Shown: positions 43,713-54,257 of the stretch, piece by piece
How the letters are laid out: every line of letters begins with the position of its first letter
How positions within the stretch are numbered: position 1 is the first letter of the stretch
Source of the DNA: Peronospora farinosa
Taxonomy: Eukaryota; Oomycota; Peronosporomycetes; Peronosporales; Peronosporaceae
DNA length: 64,000 bases
Reading direction: 5' to 3'
Assembly (NCBI GenBank): GCA_947646735.1
Contig: CANTFK010000072.1
Coordinates: forward strand, 124,001-188,000
Program-made: the position numbers and the translations under genes
Notes under the pieces: model-generated
Database searches by the model: none
Seen by the model: the letters and a program-made list of their open reading frames with translations, nothing else
What the model was told of the DNA's origin: nothing

Positions 43713-44624
43713 TTACGACGGCACGTAGCGCCAGCGTGCTCGGGCGTCCAAGTCGTCTTTCTGGGCATGCTGACGAAGCAGCTCCTTCTTCTCGCGTTGC
43801 CGCTCCTTTTTGCGGCGATTTTCCCGCTGACGTTTTGTGAGACCATCAACCAACGGCTCAACCGGAGAAGCCGCTTGCACACGACGCGCCTGGCGTTTGG
43901 AGGTGCCCACCACTTGCCAGCCATCATCGTCCGATGCACTCGATCCAGAGTCTGACGCCTCCCCTTGCACTGCAGCCACTTCTTCCACTTTTTCAGCTTT
44001 CACAGCGCGAAAAGCATCATTTTCCTCATTGTCTACGTTCTCTTTACTCTTTGTCGGCTGTCGTTTGATGAATTCGGCCGGGACTCGATATTCTACCTCT
44101 CCGTCGTCATATTTCAAGTGATACTCATTGCCTTTGCGTTGTTCCATGATAGTAGCTGGGAACCACCGATCTCGACCTTGATATCTGGCCAGTACATTCT
44201 GGTTCACTGCAAATCTGACATTCTTAGATGGCAACGAAGCTTTGATGTTGCGGGCGAGACGGTCGCCACCGAGACTCGCGGGCTTAAACTTGCGCGTGGC
44301 CAGCACCTCCGCGGCCGAGCGGTCGTCATCAGAGTCACTGTCACTCATGTCATCGATTTCATCTGCTTGATCTACAGCCACGGGGTCTTTTTCTAATGCT
44401 GCAGGCGTTATAGACTTCTGTGGAAGCTCCTGAAGAGGTGACACCGAGTCAGAAACTGCAGATTTCTTGGCAAGTTTCTTCTTGCCGCGTTTTTTAGAGC
44501 GCTTAGTTGAAGGCCCCAATGCGAACGTAGTAGGCTTCTGTAGCCATTTATAGAAGAAGAGAGATAGCGCCGAGAATAGTAGCGTCAGCACGAGGCGAGC
44601 GAAGAATGACAGCTCCGCCATCAT
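43713..44624 (-). CDS. Membrane-anchored Tudor-like domain protein
   Basis: A 303-residue intronless protein. Residues about 5-27 are a single N-terminal membrane segment (ELSFFARLVLTLLFSALSLFF), followed by a very basic stretch (KRSKKRGKKKLAKK) and an acidic Ser-Asp run (DSDSDDD, about 93-100). A Tudor-like barrel lies at about 141-190: NVLARYQGRDRWFPATIMEQ, then YHLKYDDGEVEYRVPAEFIKR. The C-terminus (about 255-303) is a charged helix (TKRQRENRRKKERQREKKELLRQH). Tudor domains of this kind bind methylated Lys/Arg or act as scaffolds; partner and substrate are unknown. Start: two adjacent ATGs (44624, 44621). Confidence 0.7.
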   Translation of the reverse strand: MMAELSFFARLVLTLLFSALSLFFYKWLQKPTTFALGPSTKRSKKRGKKKLAKKSAVSDSVSPLQELPQKSITPAALEKDPVAVDQADEIDDMSDSDSDDDRSAAEVLATRKFKPASLGGDRLARNIKASLPSKNVRFAVNQNVLARYQGRDRWFPATIMEQRKGNEYHLKYDDGEVEYRVPAEFIKRQPTKSKENVDNEENDAFRAVKAEKVEEVAAVQGEASDSGSSASDDDGWQVVGTSKRQARRVQAASPVEPLVDGLTKRQRENRRKKERQREKKELLRQHAQKDDLDARARWRYVPS

Positions 44625-44710
44625 TCGCTTCTATGTTTTTACGATAGGCAGAAAAAGAAAATGTTGCAATTAAATGAGAAGTCTCATATTTATTCGACCC
44701 ATAATCAGAT

Positions 44711-44873
44711 AATTGTCCTAAGCAAGCAATAATTGATCTTGGTTAGCAGCTCTTGAATAATAATGAGGCTGCTAACCAAGATCATAATTATGCAAGAGCT
44801 AATCTTTGTAAGCAGCCTCATAATTATGTAAGAGCTGCTTACCAAGATCAATTATTGCTTGCTTAGGACAATT
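44711..44873. mobile_element. Foldback MITE, 163 bp, about 44-bp terminal inverted repeats
   Basis: Left end AATTGTCCTAAGCAAGCAAT and its reverse complement at the right end, continuing for about 44 bp with one mismatch. Each half is also a hairpin by itself: ATCTTGGTTAGCAGC with GCTGCTAACCAAGAT (15 bp) on the left, and ATCTTTGTAAGCAGC with GCTGCTTACCAAGAT on the right. No clear target duplication. Confidence 0.85.
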
Positions 44874-45068
44874 TTTTTCAATGTCCGTTATATTGCGAAC
44901 TTTTCACAGAATTGATAACTGTTTTTCAACGCTTCGATTGAGGAAAAAATAGTCGGTAATACGCAATGTAAAAAAACTTGCAATAAAAGTATAGTGCAGT
45001 TTTCCATTAGCCCTAAAAAGCCTTTGTCTACTGAAATTGGCATATGTAGACATGCGCCCGCATAGGAA

Positions 45069-45109
45069 TTAAAACATACACTTCGTTAGTGACGATGTGT
45101 ATGTTTTAA
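45069..45109. repeat. 13-bp perfect hairpin
   Basis: TTAAAACATACAC (45069-45081) and GTGTATGTTTTAA (45097-45109) with a 15-nt loop, between the MITE and the MYB gene. Function unclear. Confidence 0.85.
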
Positions 45110-45527
45110 AGAGTTTCATATTGGCTTAGAAATCGCACGAATTGTTCAGCAACTTTTTGACAGCCTTTGCTTCAAGGTCGTATCTATTGTAGCTATTATT
45201 CGTATGACGAGAGAGCATGCACCTATCACTGCAATGAGCTTTAGTGGCTGCAGCATTCGTGCATTGGTCACGACGAGATCACCATCAAGCAGTGGGCGTA
45301 GGTAGTTGTAAACAGCTTCATCGGCATTAAGCTTAGCAAACGATATTTGTTATTGGCGACCCTCGAAAGCAAAAACTTGCCGCCAACAACATTAGATCCC
45401 ATTCCACGCCGACAAACTGTTGGGGGTGGACGATCTACTTAAATGCTGGCTCGAGATGAGGGACTAGAAAATGGAATGCCACCGATCTTAAGTGGAGATG
45501 GGCTAGTGAGAGGTGCCGCGAAGAAAA
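45110..45527. other. Upstream region of the MYB gene
   Basis: No gene seen; presumed promoter and 5' leader. A splice acceptor-like CAG near 45590 leaves open a 5' intron. Confidence 0.45.
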
Positions 45528-46508
45528 ATGACGTCGACGACCGCACCCAGAGCAGTGCTTACTTTCAAATTCGACGTTCACTACTCAGCAGTCTCCTGCA
45601 AGGCAAGCTTAGCCTTGGTCATGTACTCCAACATTAGTCGCACAATGTGGCAGCAGCCCACACCCCTCAAACGCACATTGCCAACGCCCCAATCTCAGAC
45701 CTCTATTCAGGAGATGCAGCAGCAATCGTTTCAAAGTGGCTGGACCAAGGACACCAGCAGTGGTGTCGGCTACAGCACAGGTACCAATCAGGATCAACGC
45801 GTGTACGTCTTCTCACCAACGTTATCTTCAGTGCCAACTTCATTGCCTCCCTACGTATGGACGGACGAACAGCCACCATCTGCTCGAACCAACCAGTTTC
45901 TGCCTTCACCGACGTATCCGCTCCCTCTCATGGCCGTCTCAGAGCTCGACGTCCGAGCGCAAGGTATGCAACTGCAAATCTACCAGAAGTCACATGCGCA
46001 GACAGTTATCCATCGCAGCAAGCAGATCGCAATCGGCCGCTGGAACAGTGAAGAGCATCAGTGGTTCCTTAAGGGACTCAATATGTTTCAAGTACCAGCG
46101 TGGAGCGAGATAGCCCGCCTCATTGGCACACGAACGCCAACCCAAGTGCGAACCCATGCCCAGAAGTTCTTCACCAAGCTGGCGAGATTTAACCAAACGA
46201 TGCCCTACTTCGAGGTGAAAATACAGAAGGAGCGAGCTCGACTCGTGGAGAAAGGAGCTAGCGTCACTTCTACTGCTCAGATTGCATCCAATGCATCCCT
46301 GTCGGCCACTCTGTCGCCTTTCAAGCATTTAACTAACAACAGTCCTCGACAGTCTCTCATTCAGTTTAAGGAGAAGACGTCTCCGACGCTCCAAGCCCAA
46401 TATCCGCAGAAAACTCACGACATCAAGCCTCGACTCTACGCTGACAGTGCGGTACGATACTCGTCGATGATGTATCCATTGTTAGCCAAGGAATGGACGC
46501 AACAATAA
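45528..46508 (+). CDS. SHAQKYF-type single-repeat MYB transcription factor
   Basis: From the first ATG (45528) the protein is 326 residues; in-frame ATGs at 45621 and 45645 give shorter products and may be the true start, since the first 35 residues look atypical. The MYB repeat is at about residues 171-222: RWNSEEHQWFLKGLNMF, WSEIARLIG, and the signature TPTQVRTHAQKFFTKL, a variant of SHAQKYF. The rest is Gln-, Ser-, Thr- and Pro-rich and likely disordered. This class binds GATAA or TATCC-like sites in plants and protists. Target genes unknown. No intron inside the frame. Confidence 0.85.
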   Translation: MTSTTAPRAVLTFKFDVHYSAVSCKASLALVMYSNISRTMWQQPTPLKRTLPTPQSQTSIQEMQQQSFQSGWTKDTSSGVGYSTGTNQDQRVYVFSPTLSSVPTSLPPYVWTDEQPPSARTNQFLPSPTYPLPLMAVSELDVRAQGMQLQIYQKSHAQTVIHRSKQIAIGRWNSEEHQWFLKGLNMFQVPAWSEIARLIGTRTPTQVRTHAQKFFTKLARFNQTMPYFEVKIQKERARLVEKGASVTSTAQIASNASLSATLSPFKHLTNNSPRQSLIQFKEKTSPTLQAQYPQKTHDIKPRLYADSAVRYSSMMYPLLAKEWTQQ

Positions 46509-46823
46509 ACGTCAAATGACGCCAGACAATGGCCATTGACGTCCCCAACGTCAAAAGTCACAGCGTCACTTCAAGTGACAAAAATACAGATGGACAATAG
46601 CCGAGAAAACAAGACAGAATCCGATGCCAGCTCACTGTCACCCATGAACAAACCGTTTTAAGCACTATTGCTTCTTGATGTCTATGCTGTTTGTAGTGCC
46701 TCTTCTACCTCTGATGATTTGACAAGTCTTACCACCAAAAGTAATCAATGAATCTTCGTCAATTATAGCTTCACTGATTGGTGGAAAGTTTCACCCCTTG
46801 CGCCACGTCACACACGTATCCTC

Positions 46824-48681
46824 ATGGCCCCTCGGCGTCGTCTATCGACCAAGAAATCTCATGTGCCTCACCGCGAGTCATCTCGCCACGCTGTCGTAAT
46901 GGTTCTAGGTGATGTGGGTCGAAGTCCTCGGATGCAATACCATGCGCTTTCACTGGCGCGCATGTCTCCAAATCTACGCGTGACGCTCTTGGGCTACGCG
47001 GGAGAACGCTGTGTGCTCGACGTGTCACGCCAGGCGAACATCAACCTACTGACCTTCACTCCGCGTCTACAGCGACTGCCTCGAAAGCTTTTTCTGCTAT
47101 TGGCACCTATTAAGGTTATATTGCAATTGCTGCAACTGCTCTATCTGCTGCTAGTGACGGTGGGCAGTGTGGATCTCGTTTTGCTGCAAAACCCACCGAC
47201 GTGAGCGACCAATTGGTTGATTATCAAAGGAATGGACACTGGGGTTACTAATAGTCTGAAGGTCGTTGTGAACCATTGTGGTCTCTTTTGCTGGACAGGA
47301 TCCCGACGTTTGTGGTCGTGTGGCTTGGCTGCCGATTAAAAGGTGCCAAATTCGTCATTGACTGGCACAATTTAGGCTACAGTCTATTAGCACTGTCTCT
47401 TGGTAGTGAACATGTTCTAGTCAAGGTACGAAGTAGAGTTGATATTTGATTGATGGTGCTTTTGAAGCTGATTTTTGGTGTGCTTTGCTGATTTTGTCTG
47501 TGAAAAGATCGCTAAGTGGGTCGAGCGCGTGTTTGGACGCAAAGCTGATGCCAATTTGTGTGTCACCTACGCGATGCAGGCGTGGTTGAGAGAGACTTGG
47601 AAAATTGAAGCTACGGTGCTGCATGACAAGCCTCCGCACTTTTTCAAACCCACGTCGCTTTATACTCAACATGAGTTATTTGCGCGTGTGGGAGATCAGC
47701 TCGAACATTGCAATGATGTTCGTACAATAAGGGTTTTTGTTTTCGCATCATATCAAATTCGCTAATTTCGAAATGTCTGGTTATGCTCGTAGCTGGTGAC
47801 GTGGGGACAGAACGCGGCTAACCTGGAGGAATCACTTCTTACACGCAAGACTCGTGGATTTAGCGGCAAGAAGAGCAAAGGTGTCGTAAAACCTCGTGAA
47901 AACCGACCAGCTATGATCATCAGCTCTACGAGCTGGACAGCAGACGAAGACTTTGGCATTCTGCTGGCAGCACTGGAGCTTTTAGACAAGTGTACGTCGT
48001 TGCTGAGTGTGTCCGAATTCCCGAATCTGCTGGTTGTGGTGACGGGCAAAGGGCCTCAGAAGGAGATGTATCTTGAGAAGATCAGACAACTAGCCTTCAA
48101 GCGCATTCGGATTGCTACGATGTATGGTGCTGTTCTGTGGAATGACGAACAAAGAGGCCTGCTTCTGACAATTTGCCTGCTTTGTAGGTGGCTCGAAGCC
48201 AGCGACTACCCACTTGTTTTGGGTAGTGCGGATCTGGGTGTATGCCTGCATACTTCCTCATCCGGCCTGGATTTACCGATGAAAGTATTGGATATGTTCG
48301 GTTGCGGCCTTCCAGTATGTGCTATTGGATACAAGTGTCTAGATGAACTTGTGAAGCACGACAAGTACGTTTGTCGAGCTTTTACAGTTTCTGTATCGCT
48401 TGAGTCGTCGTCTCATCTTATCGTTGCATAGGAACGGTCTCGTTTTCGATTCATCAGAGCAGCTTTCTACCCAACTTTACAATCTACTAAAGGGCTACCC
48501 GACGGACACTGCGCAGCTCAACCGTCTCCGGTCATCATTAAAGACTATCGAGGTGACACAATTCGATACATTTATATTTCCTTTGAACTTCCACACTAAT
48601 TCTTTATTTTCTTACTAGCACTGGCCGGAAAACTGGAATCGAGTCGCCGCGCCATTGTTCAAAACGCTACTTCAGATGTAG
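46824..48681 (+). CDS. ALG1: ALG1-type beta-1,4-mannosyltransferase (GT33)
   Basis: Seven exons: 46824-47200, 47299-47425, 47508-47717, 47793-48121, 48188-48364, 48432-48552 and 48619-48681, all GT..AG and in phase, giving 467 residues as expected for ALG1. The N-terminus holds [22 protein letters not shown] ([13 protein letters not shown] signature), then a membrane helix ([22 protein letters not shown]). [15 protein letters not shown] and [17 protein letters not shown] follow, and the nucleotide-sugar site [21 protein letters not shown] with DMFGCGLPV. It adds the first mannose to GlcNAc2-PP-dolichol on the cytosolic face of the ER. All motifs are intact. Confidence 0.93.
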
Positions 48682-48772
48682 CCATCCATACATGGCTACA
48701 CGATCTTAATGTCTAATTTTCAGAAAATATAAGACCACCCGTTTTTATTTTACATATACAATAACGACAAGA

Positions 48773-49556
48773 ATGGCGACACCTGGAGGATTCGCGCTTG
48801 GCATTTCCCCCGAAGAGAAACTCGCTCTTCCTCTCGGTAAAAAGAGTCGTAACTCTGTCGTATCGATGTACTTCTTCCTCTTCTAATCTTTATAATGAAA
48901 TGGCTACTGTTACAGACACGTTAATCCAAAAAGGCAAGAAGGAAAACCCCAAAACAAATGCCGTCAAGAAAAAGCAGCAGCAAGTCCCGACGTCTAAGAA
49001 GATGCAAACAAATTCCAAGAGCCACAAGCAGCAGAATGTTAAGAAAACAGTACTTGTTCCTGTGTCAAAAGCTGCTGTACGCCGAGAAAGAAGAGAGTTG
49101 AGGGGATTTTGAAAGGACCAAAATTGTTGACCTTCTTCTTCCTGTAAACTGTGGACAGCGTGCAAGAGCCAACGCTGCTGTGGCATCGGCCAAGAGACAG
49201 ACGGTTATCAATACGCGGCGGCCTGGACTTGTGCTGGCCGCGAAGAAGGGGAGAAAGACGGGCCCAATCGTGAAGCTGCGACCGCACAAGACGTCAGTCG
49301 CGCGCAAGCAGCAGAAGAAGGGGAACAAATCGACTCAACGAGGACTCGACGTGTCTAACATTATCAACCACTTTCGTACGCACCCGAAAAAGTTTGATGT
49401 GCCCAAGGGCAGCAATCTTTGCATCACCATCAAGTACGTTAGTAGATTCTTTTTGAGACGGTGCGAGTTGATTGGGACAGGAATCTTACTTGTAGTTTGT
49501 ATTATTTTTGTGATAGTCTGAACAATGTCAAGCCTGTTGTTGGAGGTCACAAGTAG
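48773..49556 (+). CDS. Small basic protein, ALY/UIF-like mRNA export adaptor candidate
   Basis: Four exons: 48773-48836, 48916-49076, 49159-49433 and 49517-49556, GT..AG and in phase, 179 residues. The N-terminus ISPEEKLALPLDTLIQK resembles the short helical motif with which ALY/UIF-type adaptors bind the helicase UAP56 (LDDLI-like). The middle is strongly basic and disordered (KKKQQQVPTSKK, ARKQQKKGNKS). The C-terminal part GLDVSNIINHFRTHPKKFDVPKG is more ordered. No RRM is present. The assignment rests on one short motif and composition; a ribosomal or nucleolar basic protein is the main alternative. It starts 91 bp after the ALG1 stop, same strand. Confidence 0.45.
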
Positions 49557-50023
49557 TGCGTTTCAGCGTGACACAGTTAGAAATTGCGTTGTGGCGGTGG
49601 ATTCTAACATGATAGTTACCTTGCTTTTGATTTTAATCGATGCTGAGCTTTGTTGAATGTGCTGACATGGTGATGTCGACAATGATCAGTGAAGTTGCGG
49701 TACTGTCGAAAAAGTCGACCCTCGTACTTCAAATGGACACGATGCTGCATCATCATTTGTTCTCGTAGCTCGCCACGATCAGTGACCATCGCTTAGGGCC
49801 AGAAGATCTCTGCATGGGTACGAAAAACAATGTGATTTATGACATCGCGGATCGTTGAAGGACGAGCTGCAAATGGAGAGCGCGTACAGAACGCATGCTA
49901 GTCTGACGAAATTGATAGCAAAAGTGTTAGACACAAACGCCCTCTTATCCTATGGGTTTACGATTGACAAAGACGATGCAATCTTAGTGACTGTATGGTG
50001 CGGGTCTCTACAATATGTAGAGG
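49557..50023. other. Intergenic, between convergent genes
   Basis: No gene recognised; 3' ends of the basic-protein gene and the thioesterase gene face each other. Confidence 0.6.
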
Positions 50024-51109
50024 CTAATTTTGCGTCTCGGGAATCACACGCTGGAGCCACTTGGTAACATCGTCCAGCTCTTCCATGCAGGCACTATGCT
50101 CCATGTCCGGGTACGAGTAGAACTCCACATTCTTCACGCCCGCCGTTTCCAGCTTCACCTTGGACATTTTGCCGTAATCAAAGCGCACGACCGGGTCCTG
50201 CTCGCCGTGGCACATGAGCAGCGGCACATTTGCCGTATCTGGGGTGAGTTGGAACGACTGTGTCGACCGACACAAAACCAACGTCAAACCAAACTTGTGT
50301 CTTCATAGTTCACTCCAACAGACCTAAAACGTACGTCGTAACGCGGAAGATATCCCGACATTGCAAGGATACCACCAAGCACTATCTTGGTCTGATAGCC
50401 CGAAAACATCGACAATGCCGCGCCTTGACTGAATCCTCCGAGCACAATACGCGACGAGGGAATACCTTCAGCCACCTACGATAAACAAACAGCATGACCA
50501 GTGTAATAACAATTTTACGAGCAATGACAGTCATTTTGTATGCACTACACCCACTTCTTTTTCAATAATAGTCATGATGCGATCACGGGAGGTGTCAATT
50601 CCATCGGCATTACCTCCATCCACACGACCCAAAGACTTGATATCATACTACACAAACCAACCCCCACACTTTTATAAGTAAATACACTTGATGATCCCTC
50701 TTTTTTACAACTTATCATCAACGTACCCATGCAGGCATTTGCATTCCCATATTAAGCGTTACTGGCATTGACGAAGCTGATAATAAAAACGTGAGATATC
50801 CCAAAAATCGGATATCGTTAGTCCAATGATTCCCTTAAAATCTCAATTAACAATATCGTTTACCCGTAGGCAACACGAATTTTACATGTGGCAGTTTCTT
50901 AGACAAAACCTCCATAGCATCACTCCAACCGTGGCCCGTATCTCCGAGGCCATGCAAGAACACCAACTGCCATGAAAAAACATTTTTTAGGAATTTAATT
51001 CTAGTATTGCAAGTCAAAGAAGAAGGGAAGAACCAACGGCAGCAGTGGGGTTTTCTGGAGACAGGACAAGGTTATTGTATGCATCCGTTATCATGCAGCT
51101 TGTACTCAT
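50024..51109 (-). CDS. Acyl-protein thioesterase / lysophospholipase (APT1 type)
   Basis: Six exons: 51109-51038, 50966-50864, 50776-50727, 50647-50555, 50475-50335 and 50257-50024, in phase, 230 residues, the usual APT1 length. Motifs in order: LVFLHGLGDTGHGWSD (oxyanion region), MPVTLNMGMQMPAWYDIKSL, the nucleophile elbow GGFSQGAALS (Ser), HGEQDPVV (Asp) and MEHSAC (His), a complete alpha/beta-hydrolase triad. The family removes palmitate from cysteines of membrane proteins and can cleave lysophospholipids; cytosolic, no signal peptide. Two donors are non-consensus in context (GTTGGT, GTGGGT) but are the only ones keeping frame. Confidence 0.93.
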
Positions 51110-51268
51110 AGTGGTGATGCTTCGTTGGAAAGATTTACGAATGGTGGTGAGATAGCGTACAAGCATTTAATGAAGTTGATGACCTATCTTTGGATGTGGT
51201 GTGGTGCACATTATCGATTCATTTAGGAAAGTTGATTTTACATTCTATTTTGCGACGTTTGCTCCTTT

Positions 51269-51905
51269 TGTAACGGGGTTACACGACGGTTGTAGCGTCT
51301 TTCCGAGAGTTTACGGTTAAACTCCGCTTTGTATTGCATATAATGCATTATTATACTTCTCTTTAGAGAGGTATTAAGTATGAGCGTTAAGATACGGTAT
51401 TCGGTAATACCGTATCTTATCGATTGGGATTCGATAAATCACTAACGCTGTATTAAGTACATCATACACAGATGTTTAGACGATACGTCGTTCAATAGCA
51501 AAGTCTGCATATTATATTTACTATTATAGTAATTAATCTAGCGTAGTGTACTTAAAGTAGGACTATTCATATAATCTTAAAGCATAAATAAAATCAGTTC
51601 TCCTTTTGAGTTTAAGATCGCAAGTCGTTCTGACTTTTTCTCTTGTGCACTTCGTGCGTTGGTTCTCTGAACCTCTAAGCTCTAGCTTGTTCTTGCACTC
51701 TGTGCGTTGGTTCTCTAAACCTTAAGCTTATTGCTTGTAGACTAAAAGTCTCTCCTACTTCCTTAGAACAGGGTGACTTTAAGTCGTTTAATTAGTTCCT
51801 TAGAACTAAGTGGCTTTTAGCCTTAACTCTATTTAGTTCTCTAGAACTAAGAGGCTTCCAGTCGAAAGTCTTCCTCTGGCTAAAGAGCTGTGCAGCTCCG
51901 CTACA
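51269..51905 (+). repeat. 5' LTR, family C (637 bp)
   Basis: Starts TGTAACGGGGTTACA (itself a hairpin) and ends CTCCGCTACA. Dense short hairpins: a 14-bp stem at 51388-51419, TTATCGA/TCGATAA at 51417-51437, and from 51600 on GCACTTCGTGC, GGTTCTCTGAACC, AAGCTCTAGCTT, GCACTCTGTGC, AGACTAAAAGTCT. Confidence 0.95.
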
Positions 51906-51907
51906 CT

Positions 51908-51922
51908 TGGTAGCACTTGTAG
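51908..51922 (+). other. Primer-binding site
   Basis: TGGTAGCACTTGTAG two bases after the LTR; the same TGGTAGCAC core follows the LTRs at 27874, 39022 (one change) and 60918. The priming tRNA was not identified. Confidence 0.7.
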
Positions 51923-52055
51923 TTAATCCTACACCTGAGTCTTTGAAGACTGACCCTCTGTGAGGATGGAGAATTAAAATCACCTCTCTGAGGCACAACG
52001 ATTCGCCTTAGATAAACTATCGGCGTTCGTCGGGCCCGATCAAATCGAGGCCCTT

Positions 52056-52890
52056 TTGGCGCAAGGCCCCGAGGTTCTAAATGCTCGTCTTGAGGCCTTT
52101 ATGCGTTATGAAGCAACGCTCCTCGGGCAGGTCCATGACCAGGCAGCGTCAGCTGCGCCTACACAGTACATCCCGGTACCTGTGCCCGATGCAGAGCCAA
52201 AGGCTCGCCCACTTGTTATAAACGTAAAGACCTTCGAGGGGAAGGGGGGAGAAAATCTTTTCCTCTGGATCCGAGAAGTTGAAATGGCAATGGATGCCGC
52301 CATGCTTGTATCAGATAAGCAACGAGTTGGCTTGGCCATTTCGAAGCTTGGTGGAAGAGCTAGAGAGTGGGATCTAACGAGCGATGTCTCTGTAAATGCT
52401 GCATTTTCCACATGGGAAAATGCTTTAAAAGCAATTAACTTGTGTGTTTGTACCGCCTAATCAGGCTTATCGTGTGCGCTTACGTTTCTTAGCTACCTGA
52501 CAGGGTAAGAAAGAATTGTCGGACTATGTCCAAGAGTTGAGAACTCTCATTGCTGCTATGCAGCAGGACCCACTGGCAGAGGAAGTCCGAGTAACCATTT
52601 TTATGGAAGTACTTCGCACTGGGGTCGCCAGGACGGAAGTTTTCCGTATCCAGCCTTCGACGTTCGAAAAGGCAGTAAGCATAGCGTTTAACGCTGAATT
52701 TAATTTTAAATCTGCTCGATATGGTCTGCCAGGGTTTCGGCTCTGCCGATTTGAACGTTGCTTTCGCAACGGGAAACTAGGGCGGAGATGCCTAGTGCTT
52801 CCGCACATGTAACATCTACGGATGTTACCTTGCTGCTCAGCAGCTTGAAGCTCAGCTATTTTCGCTTGACTGAGGTCCATGGGTTCCGCC
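52056..52890 (+). pseudogene. gag: Gypsy gag with inverted zinc-knuckle segment
   Basis: Capsid-like part [22 protein letters not shown] and [19 protein letters not shown], an in-frame stop at 52458-52460 followed by VQELRTLIAAMQQDP and FNAEFNFKSARYG. After that the plus strand loses similarity, while the minus strand of 52880-52745 reads MDLSQAKIAELQAAEQQ and RRCYMCGSTRHLRPSF, the knuckle that should follow in sense. The last knuckle Cys is Phe. Confidence 0.8.
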
Positions 52891-53039
52891 CTGTTAGAGG
52901 TATTTGGTTGATACCAGGGCTCCTAGCCAAAAGGCGAGCACCGCAGGGGAAAACGTCAACTCCCAGTAGGCGCGGGGCGCCCTACTGGGAAAGAACTAAG
53001 TTCTATCGGTTAGGAGGTAAAGGTAAACAGGGCTTAGCC

Positions 53040-53510
53040 CCAGGTGGTTCTGTGGATGCTTCCATTGTACAAGATTACAAGCCAGGCTTGTTGGTTATGT
53101 CGACAACCGTTAAGGGTTTGGAGAAAACATGGTTAATTCTAATTGACTCAGGGGCGTCAGGTACTTATGTCTGACGTCGTTCCCTTGAAGGGAGCAAGCT
53201 GTATGCTGAGGCGCTAGAAGCGCAAGAGGGTGATAGTATAACCGTACGCCTCGCGACAGGTGTACGTGTCACCGTCCCTAAAGTTCCGTTGAACTTAAGT
53301 GTGAAGTTCTTAGACTTCAATAGCGTTGAACGCTGTATTGTCCTAAATTTGGACTCGAGATATGATCTCATTCTCGGTTTGACCTGGATGGAACGCCATG
53401 AGCCATGGATCGATTGGAGATCCAAAACCTTAGGCGCAACGCGCAATGTTCCTAGCGAAGCTTTGAAGAGTCATGAACCCACCTTCGCTAAGAAACAAAA
53501 GCGCTTTTGA
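53040..53510 (+). pseudogene. Gypsy protease
   Basis: LLVMSTTVKGLEKTWLILIDSGASGTYV (active-site DSGAS about 53145), TGA at 53172-53174, then VRLATGVRVTV, and DSRYDLILGLTWMERHEPWIDW (about 53350-53420). One stop separates the halves. Confidence 0.85.
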
Positions 53511-53537
53511 CGCGAGTCAATTACTGAGTAAGCTAGT

Positions 53538-54257
53538 GTGCTGGACATTGGAGTGTCAGAGTTGATAAACTCCAATGTCAACAAAAATCGTGTCGAGCAG
53601 AGCTCAGTGACACCTAGTGGGAAGGCACGTACTCCGTTGAGTGATACTCAAAGTAATATCGAGACACTGGATGTCGGTAATGACATCGGTGCTGACATCG
53701 GCTCTTGTATAGAGCAAGTTAAGGTCGATGACCTTGTTAGTGATATTGGCTGTAAATGCGATTCACTGGATGTCGGTAATGACATCGGCTCTCGTATAGA
53801 GCAAGTGAAGGTCGATGACCTTGTTAGTGAGGTCACTGGTACTAGTGCCCCACTGGATGTCGGTAATGACATCGGCTCTCGTATAGAGCAAGTGAAGGTC
53901 GATGACCTTGTTAGTGAGGTCACTGGTACTAGTGACTCACTGGATGTCGGTAATGACATCGGATCTCGTATAGAGCAAGTGAAGGTCGATGACCTTGTTA
54001 GTGAATCCACTGGTACTAGTGACTCACTGGATGTCAATATTGACATCAGCCCTCGCATAGGGCAGGTAAATGACAAGGGGTCTGTTGACCTTGGGGATGA
54101 TAATATCCCAAGTACTTTGGAGAGTACGGTCTCGTCAATGAGACGGCAGCGTCGCCAGATGGCGGCTGCGAGACGCAGAGCGTCTGTTTTATCGCATAGT
54201 AATGTCAGTGACCAGTTGTATGCCCTGGTCAAATTCAGAGTTCATCTGCTGGGCTAA
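53538..54257 (+). pseudogene. Linker with five 29-residue repeats fused to RNase H end
   Basis: Units begin at CTGG 53667, 53766, 53853, 53940 and 54027 (87-bp period; the first has 12 extra bases), each encoding a variant of [20 protein letters not shown]. Then [18 protein letters not shown] and NVSDQLYALV, where the frame joins directly to KFRVHLLG, normally found just before YTDHASL at the end of RNase H. Confidence 0.85.

Noticed and set aside
43689..44396. Plus-strand hydrophobic frames opposite the Tudor-like gene
   Set aside because: Complement of Lys/Arg/Glu-rich codons; the minus-strand protein has recognisable domains.
45443..45637. Small ORF overlapping the MYB 5' end
   Set aside because: Different frame from the MYB domain and no homology visible; at most a 5' leader ORF.
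52524..52880. Separate minus-strand gene with a CCHC motif
   Set aside because: It is the gag knuckle of the same element in inverted orientation, not an independent gene.
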